Positions 31,281-36,455 of a DNA stretch of 36,455 nt are shown piece by piece. This stretch comes from Deltaproteobacteria bacterium. GTDB lineage: Bacteria; Desulfobacterota; Desulfomonilia; UBA1062. A model generated the notes under the pieces. It was not told where the DNA came from. It saw only the letters and a list, made by a program, of their open reading frames with translations, and did no database searches. The position numbers and the translations under genes are program-made. How positions within the stretch are numbered: the stretch's first letter is position 1; each line of letters begins with the position of its first letter. The stretch is taken from NCBI GenBank assembly GCA_011372875.1, contig DSAD01000177.1, positions 1 to 36,455 of the forward strand, read 5' to 3'.

Positions 31281-33182
31281 ATGCCGGAGAGAACCATCAA
31301 GGCGGAGTTGCCCGAGATGATTTCAACAAAAAGGCTGCTCGCAAGACTGACCATCAGGCTTGAGCTCTATATCAATCTTATCGTGGTCCCTCTTGCCATG
31401 TATTATGGCAGCTTTGCAGGCAGATACACCGGCGAAAAGTTACACTGTCTTATCACTGCCTCTGTAATAGCTGCCGCACTCGCCACCTTCTTCGGAATGG
31501 CCGTGAGGATCTGGAAACTGACCACGATAATGAACAATCTGAGGGATCGAACTGAAGATGACGTAAGCATCAAGCTCAAGCTCCTGTCGTACCCACGCAC
31601 AGAAAGCACTATCATTACACTCCGGTGGATCTTCGGATTGATTTGCATATATGCGATCATGAGACAGTTTTATGTGCTCAACTGGATCGAGATCCTTCCG
31701 ATATTCTTTATTCTGCTTCTTTGCATACCCATCAACAGCATCATATCATACTGCACGACAGAGCACCTTCTATTCCCGGTTCTCCAGGAAGAAAGGATGA
31801 AAAACGTATATATTCCACGGGAAAGATATAAACTTTTCAGCGTATCATACCGGACCACACTCATCGTCATCTCCATCCTTATAATTCCTCTTATAACCCT
31901 AAGCCATTTTCTTTTCATTTCTCACCTCGAGACGATTCGTCTAACAGACCTGTCCCTTCATGTATTCATTGTCATGTGCCTTTCACTCTCAGCGATATTT
32001 GTCACTGTTTACGAATCAAATGCGGGCATACAGTCCGGTCTTAAGATGACAGTGCAGACATTGGATGCCCTTGAAAAAGGCAACCTCGATGTCGAAGCCA
32101 TCCCTTTGCTGACAAAGGGTGAAATCGGTATCATAAGCCAGTATGTAAATATCCTGGCCCACTCCCTTAAAAACTCCGAAGAGATGTTTTCAAAGGCATT
32201 CAGGTCTTCTCCTGTAGGCATTGCACTGTGGACATTAAACAGCGGGTTGTTTCTCAATGTTAATGAAAGTTTCATAAAGATTACCGGTTATTCCCGTGAA
32301 GAAGTTGTGGCCAATATGCTCCGCGATGTAAATCTGTTTCAACCGTATGAAGAGTATGAAAGGATGGTTCATATTCTCCAGCGACAGGGGCAGGTCAGAA
32401 ACTTCGATACTCGTTTTCATACCAGTTCCGGACATATCAGGCACGTTACAATCTCTGCAGAGAAGATCATGCTCTATGATGAACCCTGCATGATTGCCAC
32501 CATAGAAGATATTACCGAGAAAAAGATACTCGAGAAAGAAGTCCTGCGCATAAGCGAACAGGAACGTCAGATGATCGGTCAGGATCTTCATGACGATCTT
32601 GCCCCGCACCTGATCGGAATAGAGGTAATGAGCGAATTATTGAAGAGAAAGCTGGAAGAGAACATTGTCCCGTCAACCACCGAGGTGGAAAAGATAAGAT
32701 GCCTCATAGAAGAAGCCATCATAAAGACACGGCGGCTTTCAAGGGGTCTTTGCCCGGTATTTCTCGCAGATCATGGTCTGGAATCTCTGCTGCAGGAAAT
32801 GGCATCAAATATCGAAGAAGTCTATGGAATCACCTGTACTTTCGCTTATCAGAAATCTATCATGGTCGATGATATCTCTGTATGTACGCACATCTACTAC
32901 ATCGTACATGAGTCAATTTATAATGCCCTTAAACATGGCAAAGCCAAAAGGATCAATATTGACCTGCTGTACGACAGCAATATAGTAACATTACGCATCA
33001 AAGATGACGGATCAGGGATGCAACATGAGGAAAACCCTCATGGAATGGGATTGAAGATTATGAATTTCCGTGCAAATATGATAGGGGCTGATTTGCATAT
33101 TACAAGCGACCATGATTCTGGAACGCTGGTTACACTATCGTTTAAACACAATGGACAGACGGACAATCAATGTTATGAATGA
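31281..33182 (+). CDS. NarL-family membrane sensor histidine kinase
   Basis: 633 aa. The N-terminal third is a membrane domain with about six helices (near 31-45, 57-78, 113-130, 137-157, 193-213, 225-244) and long cytoplasmic loops rather than a big periplasmic domain. Then a HAMP-like linker (250-300), PAS (300-415, ending IATIEDITEKKI), and the HisKA_3 box ERQMIGQDLHDDLAPHL with H437. The ATPase domain has HESIYNALKHGKAKR and DDGSGM, then GMGLKIMNFR. HisKA_3 kinases are partnered with LuxR-type regulators, and exactly that gene overlaps its stop by 8 nt. A second possible start is ATG 31317, which has GGCGGAG at good distance while 31281 lacks a clear site. Signal unknown. Confidence 0.92.
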   Translation: MPERTIKAELPEMISTKRLLARLTIRLELYINLIVVPLAMYYGSFAGRYTGEKLHCLITASVIAAALATFFGMAVRIWKLTTIMNNLRDRTEDDVSIKLKLLSYPRTESTIITLRWIFGLICIYAIMRQFYVLNWIEILPIFFILLLCIPINSIISYCTTEHLLFPVLQEERMKNVYIPRERYKLFSVSYRTTLIVISILIIPLITLSHFLFISHLETIRLTDLSLHVFIVMCLSLSAIFVTVYESNAGIQSGLKMTVQTLDALEKGNLDVEAIPLLTKGEIGIISQYVNILAHSLKNSEEMFSKAFRSSPVGIALWTLNSGLFLNVNESFIKITGYSREEVVANMLRDVNLFQPYEEYERMVHILQRQGQVRNFDTRFHTSSGHIRHVTISAEKIMLYDEPCMIATIEDITEKKILEKEVLRISEQERQMIGQDLHDDLAPHLIGIEVMSELLKRKLEENIVPSTTEVEKIRCLIEEAIIKTRRLSRGLCPVFLADHGLESLLQEMASNIEEVYGITCTFAYQKSIMVDDISVCTHIYYIVHESIYNALKHGKAKRINIDLLYDSNIVTLRIKDDGSGMQHEENPHGMGLKIMNFRANMIGADLHITSDHDSGTLVTLSFKHNGQTDNQCYE

Positions 33183-33834
33183 ACGTGGGAAGATCAGGAT
33201 ACTTATCGTTGAAGACCATGAGGTATTCCGTCTCGGGATCAGGGAACTGATCAATCATGAACCCGATCTGCTGGTCTGCGGCGAGGCCGATGATGTCAAT
33301 ACAGCCAGGAAACTGATTAAAGAGCTGAGTCCTGACATGGCGATCATTGATATAACCCTTAAAAAAAGTAATGGTTTTGAACTGATCAAGGAGATAGAGA
33401 CTTTTCATCGGGACATCTTGATCCTTGTACTTTCCATGCATGACGAACTTCTCTATGCCGAACGCGCTCTGCAGGCAGGCGCACAGGGCTATATAATGAA
33501 GCAGGAAACCTCCCGGTCGATTGTCAAGGCCATACGGCGCATCCTGGACGGCAATGTCTATGTAAGCGAAAACATCATGGGAAATCTTCTGAACAGAGTC
33601 AGAGCTGGCAGGGATTCTTTTGACAGATCCCCTGTAGAGAACCTTTCAGATCGTGAGCTTGCAGTCCTGAGATTAATCGGAGAAGGCAGATCAACAGGCG
33701 AAATAGCTCAGGAGATGACTCTGAGTGTTCGGACAATCAGTACATACAGGGAAAGAATCAAGGAAAAACTCCAGTTGAGGAATGCAACAGAGCTGGTGCG
33801 ATACTCTATCTGCTGGGTAGAGGAAAACAGATAA
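33175..33834 (+). CDS. NarL/FixJ-type response regulator with LuxR HTH
   Basis: 219 aa. Receiver (1-120): ILIVEDHEVF with E13 and D14, phospho-acceptor D59 (MAIIDITLK), LSMHDE, and YIMKQE with the conserved Lys. The LuxR-type DNA-binding domain (about 155-215) is SDRELAVLRLIGEGRSTGEI followed by VRTISTYRERIKEKLQ. The ATG 33175 overlaps the kinase stop by 8 nt; the next in-frame ATG upstream (33151) would lengthen the protein without improving the receiver. The pair is a complete two-component system. Targets are not evident, since the downstream gene starts 208 nt later with its own possible promoter. Confidence 0.93.
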   Translation: MNERGKIRILIVEDHEVFRLGIRELINHEPDLLVCGEADDVNTARKLIKELSPDMAIIDITLKKSNGFELIKEIETFHRDILILVLSMHDELLYAERALQAGAQGYIMKQETSRSIVKAIRRILDGNVYVSENIMGNLLNRVRAGRDSFDRSPVENLSDRELAVLRLIGEGRSTGEIAQEMTLSVRTISTYRERIKEKLQLRNATELVRYSICWVEENR

Positions 33835-33976
33835 GAAACCTCGCCGTATATGAATGAACGGCCTTTCTTAGCAGGGCTCTCATGATATTGTCCTCAACAT
33901 AAATAAACGGCATGTAATAGGCCCTCCTACAAGCATTTCCAATATGCCACTACAAAGATTTCCGTCAACCCTCAAT

Positions 33977-34016
33977 TGCATTGAGCCGCCCGGATAATAT
34001 ATTAAGTTTATAAACT
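33977..34016 (+). promoter_or_regulatory. Possible AOR promoter with 12-bp palindrome
   Basis: TTGCAT and TATATT about 16 nt apart, followed by the perfect palindrome AGTTTATAAACT (34005-34016), 26 nt before the AOR start. The palindrome would lie at or near the start site and may be an operator. Confidence 0.4.
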
Positions 34017-34042
34017 GCATGAATCATGAAGGAGGATCTTTT

Positions 34043-35908
34043 ATGGGTTATGGATATTCCGGAAAGGTTTTACTCGTCAATCTATCTAACAACTCCTGGA
34101 CAGACCTTGCTCTTGAAGAATCGGACCTTCGAAAATATATCGGCGGGAGCTGTCTTGCAGCAAAGCTTTTTCTCGACAGGTACAACCTGGATGCAGATCC
34201 CCTGTCTGAAGAGAATCCGTTAATGATCATGACAGGCCCCATGGTAGGGAGCGGATTTCCCGGGACATCGAGGTTCTCCATCTGTGCAAAGGCCCCCCAG
34301 ACAGGGATCTGGGGAGAATCAGCATGCGGTGGGACATTCGGCCCGGAACTCAAAAGGGCAGGATACGACGGAATCATATTTGAGGGACAATCGTCTTTAC
34401 CTGTCTATCTTTCCATGACAGAAGGCCAGGTACAGCTCCTGAATGCATCACACCTGTGGGGAAAAGATATATACGAAGCAACAGACATGCTCAAATCCGA
34501 CAATAAATCCCTTAAGGTCCTTACGATCGGGCCTGCAGGCGAAAACATGGTGAAGATATCAGCCATCGGCAACGACAAGGGCCATTTCAGCGGAAGGACC
34601 GGGCTTGGCGCTGTAATGGGCTCTAAACGGCTCAAGGCCATCGTTGTCAAAGGCTCTGGCAAGCCTTCCAAGGCCGATGAGGAAAGATACAAGGCTGTCT
34701 TCAAAACCTCTGTTGCCGAGATAAAGGACTCGGCCCTTGCCGACGGCCTCCACCAGATGGGCTCGGATGCGAATATGGACCTCGGAATGGTAACCGGCGA
34801 TGTCCCGATAAAGAACTGGACCGTGGGACAGGACTTCGATCTCTCCTATAATTTAAGCGGTCCCACCATGCGTGAAAAATATCTGACAAAGGCCCATGCA
34901 TGCGTGAATTGCCCGGTTGCCTGCAAACGGGTGGTAAAGGTCGATGACGGCCCCTTTAAGACAGAAGAAGGCCCGGGTCCGGAATATGAGACCTGCGGAA
35001 CATTCGGCACCATGATGATGAATCCCGATCTCGGTGCTGTGATAAAGGCCAATGAACTCTGCAACAGGTACGGCATGGACACCATAAGCTGCGGATCGGC
35101 AATCGCCCTTGCCATGGAGCTCTTTGACAATGGCACTCTCAGCGCTGACGACGTTGACGGACTGGACCTGAGCTGGGGTAATATGGAAGCGGTAATGATC
35201 CTGATCAGAAAGATGGCATATCGCGAGGGTTTCGGCGATACCCTTGCAGACGGAGCGGTAAAGGCGGCAGAGAAGATAGGCGGTGATGCCATGGACTGTG
35301 TCGTTCATGTCAAGGGCCTCGAGGCACCCATGCACGATCCCAGAGGCTTCCACGGGATGGGGCTTGCCTACATGATGTCCAACCGTGGCGCCTGCCATCT
35401 CCAGCACGCAGTGCTGGCAACCGAACAGGGCATGGCATCCTGGCCAGAGCTCTTCGATATGAAGGACGACTATGAGGGTACCACGAGCGTGGACAAGGCA
35501 GCCCTGGTCTACAATTCTGAAAACTACGGCATCCTCGGAAACTCTCTTGCCATCTGCCACTACCTCGTTGATATCCTGAAACCGGAAACCATTCTGGAGG
35601 CATTCAATGCCATAACAGGCTTCGACATGACAAAGGATGAACTCCTTGAATCCGGGATGCGCGACTGGACACTGAAACGCGGGTTCAACAACCTGCTCGG
35701 CATAACGGCAAAGGATGACAAACTTCCCAGGAGACTGCTTATTGCCCTGGAAGAAGGTGGTGCTGCAGGCTCAGTCCCGGATGTCAAACTGTTGCTCAGT
35801 GAATATTATGCAATCAGGGGACTTGATGAAAAGGGCTTCCCCAGACCGGAAAAGCTCACGGAACTGGGTCTTATTGAATTAAAAAACAGGCTTTATCACA
35901 AAAATTGA
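34043..35908 (+). CDS. Aldehyde:ferredoxin oxidoreductase family protein (tungsten/molybdenum bis-pterin enzyme)
   Basis: 621 aa from ATG 34043, which has AAGGAGGAT upstream (the earlier in-frame ATG 34019 has none). AOR-type enzymes oxidise aldehydes to acids with ferredoxin, or reduce acids in the reverse direction. Visible: N-terminal pterin domain (YIGGSCLAAKLF, TGPMVGSGFPGTSRFSICAK), the family hallmark GRTGLGAVMGSKRLKAI (185-201), [4Fe-4S] ligands C287-x2-C290-x3-C294 (HACVNCPVACKR) and C505. The usual DxxGLC at the fourth ligand is here NSLAIC, and the first pterin motif is MDTISCG. It is not obviously the benzoyl-CoA-reductase subunit BamB. An SCP2 protein follows 27 nt downstream in the same unit, hinting at a hydrophobic substrate (inference). 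Confidence 0.92.
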   Translation: MGYGYSGKVLLVNLSNNSWTDLALEESDLRKYIGGSCLAAKLFLDRYNLDADPLSEENPLMIMTGPMVGSGFPGTSRFSICAKAPQTGIWGESACGGTFGPELKRAGYDGIIFEGQSSLPVYLSMTEGQVQLLNASHLWGKDIYEATDMLKSDNKSLKVLTIGPAGENMVKISAIGNDKGHFSGRTGLGAVMGSKRLKAIVVKGSGKPSKADEERYKAVFKTSVAEIKDSALADGLHQMGSDANMDLGMVTGDVPIKNWTVGQDFDLSYNLSGPTMREKYLTKAHACVNCPVACKRVVKVDDGPFKTEEGPGPEYETCGTFGTMMMNPDLGAVIKANELCNRYGMDTISCGSAIALAMELFDNGTLSADDVDGLDLSWGNMEAVMILIRKMAYREGFGDTLADGAVKAAEKIGGDAMDCVVHVKGLEAPMHDPRGFHGMGLAYMMSNRGACHLQHAVLATEQGMASWPELFDMKDDYEGTTSVDKAALVYNSENYGILGNSLAICHYLVDILKPETILEAFNAITGFDMTKDELLESGMRDWTLKRGFNNLLGITAKDDKLPRRLLIALEEGGAAGSVPDVKLLLSEYYAIRGLDEKGFPRPEKLTELGLIELKNRLYHKN

Positions 35909-35935
35909 TAAAAATTATAACAGGAGGTTTAAACT

Positions 35936-36358
35936 ATGGGAGTACCTGCACTTACACAGGAATGGATGGACGCATACAAGGCAGCAATACAGGCAGACCC
36001 GGAATACAGGCAGATAGCCAAAGACTGGGAAGGAAGCGTGTCTCTCGTCGTGCTTGCAGACCCGGACAAGGGTATACCTGAAACGGTTTATCTCTTCCAG
36101 GACTACTGGCACGGAGATGTGGGAGATTTCGTGGTCTGCGACAAGGAAAAGGCTGAGAGTGCCAAATTCGTCATGACCGGCGATTATTCGAGGTGGAAAC
36201 AGATTGCACGCAAGGAACTCGATGCGACAAAGGCACTGCTTCAGGGAAAACTCAAAATGAAAGGTGACCTGCCCTATGTTGTAAGAAACATCAAGACCGT
36301 CAACAAGGTAATCGACATCCTGGGCGGCTTTGAAACCATCTGGCCTGACGAGGTTTAG
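35936..36358 (+). CDS. SCP2 sterol-carrier-domain protein
   Basis: 140 aa. The SCP2-like fold is suggested by the order of strands and helices: WEGSVSLVVLADPDKG, then VYLFQDYWHGDVGDFVVCD, SAKFVMTGDYSRWKQIARKE, LDATKALLQGKLKMKGDLPY. The final VRNIKTVNKVIDIL and the KGKLKxKGD loop are typical. SCP2 proteins bind lipids, acyl-CoAs or other hydrophobic molecules; no catalytic residues are expected. The ribosome site is strong (AGGAGG, 7 nt before ATG). Adjacent to an AOR-family gene with 27 nt between, as is common in anaerobic Desulfobacterota and archaea, so a carrier of the AOR substrate or product is plausible but unproven. Confidence 0.8.
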   Translation: MGVPALTQEWMDAYKAAIQADPEYRQIAKDWEGSVSLVVLADPDKGIPETVYLFQDYWHGDVGDFVVCDKEKAESAKFVMTGDYSRWKQIARKELDATKALLQGKLKMKGDLPYVVRNIKTVNKVIDILGGFETIWPDEV

Positions 36359-36360
36359 TC

Positions 36361-36455
36361 CTGAATATCGACCGGCTGCATAACCTCCTGGAACAGGCAT
36401 CCGGCATTGCGCAGCAAGGATCAAGAAAAAGATTGAAAAGCGGTACGTTTATATA
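36361..36455 (+). CDS. Possible 5' end of another gene (CTG start, runs off window)
   Basis: Directly after the SCP2 stop, a frame opens after stops at 36331 and 36346 and stays open to the end: it reads LNIDRLHNLLEQASGIAQQG then SRKRLKSGTFI. The only start-like codon is CTG 36361, with GAGG seven bases upstream. The composition looks coding-like, but 31 codons are too few to judge. Confidence 0.3.
   Translation, partial: MNIDRLHNLLEQASGIAQQGSRKRLKSGTFI

Noticed and set aside
33922-33931. CCCTCCTACA as a third REP-like arm
   Set aside because: Only about nine bases match, and there is no matching second arm.
1-36455. CRISPR array, tRNA, rRNA, insertion sequence or prophage
   Set aside because: No direct-repeat array, cloverleaf, ribosomal signature, transposase or phage gene was seen on reading.

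Overview
This window reads as chromosomal DNA of an anaerobic Gram-negative bacterium, most likely a Desulfobacterota (former Deltaproteobacteria) member. The pointers are an RpoH-type sigma factor, a tungsten/molybdenum aldehyde:ferredoxin oxidoreductase paired with an SCP2 protein, a ferredoxin-like winged-helix protein, a heme bacterioferritin, several hybrid histidine kinases and lipoproteins with classical lipoboxes. The placement rests on gene content alone. I saw no tRNA, rRNA, CRISPR array, transposase or phage gene.

Layout. 1-4.0 kb: 3' part of rpoH (+), then on the minus strand cspA-like, rnhA (with an N-terminal hybrid-binding domain) and the ABC-F ATPase uup. 4.2-5.6 kb: a tetR-family regulator with a promoter almost touching its ATG, followed by an unrecognised six-helix membrane protein. 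5.9-9.1 kb: bacterioferritin (+), convergent with a prfC-srkA minus-strand pair. 9.4-15.7 kb: an Fe-S winged-helix protein, then a probable four-gene unit (methyltransferase, archaemetzincin-like lipoprotein, FIST sensor, PAS hybrid kinase) behind a strong sigma70-type promoter. 15.8-18.8 kb: lepA and hemW, stop and start overlapping by one base. 18.9-21.5 kb: a second hybrid kinase with a periplasmic solute-binding sensor. 21.7-25.8 kb: alpha/beta-hydrolase lipoprotein, a gutted acyl-CoA synthetase fused to a PilZ domain, recQ. 26-28 kb: alkylsulfatase-like lipoprotein (-). 28.3-31 kb: DUF2461 protein, STAS-like protein, single-domain response regulator, radical SAM protein (-). 31.3-33.8 kb: NarL-type membrane histidine kinase and its LuxR-type regulator. 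34-36.4 kb: AOR-family oxidoreductase plus SCP2 protein, and possibly the first codons of a further gene.

Together the genes are translation and stress housekeeping (rpoH, csp, uup, prfC, lepA, hemW, recQ, rnhA) interleaved with signalling modules. Intergenic spaces carry at least two families of dispersed palindromic repeats. One is REP-like (25864-25935, 29983-30047). The other has a core TTATCCTCTCC motif (5676-5762, 21571-21606, 25963-26045).

The best candidate for an undescribed system is 10973-15674. Here a probable secreted zinc-protease lipoprotein with an interrupted archaemetzincin signature runs 191-194 nt into the gene for a FIST ligand sensor. That gene is followed after 5 nt by a soluble hybrid histidine kinase. 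The second notable locus is the acyl-CoA synthetase remnant-PilZ fusion at 22950-23741.
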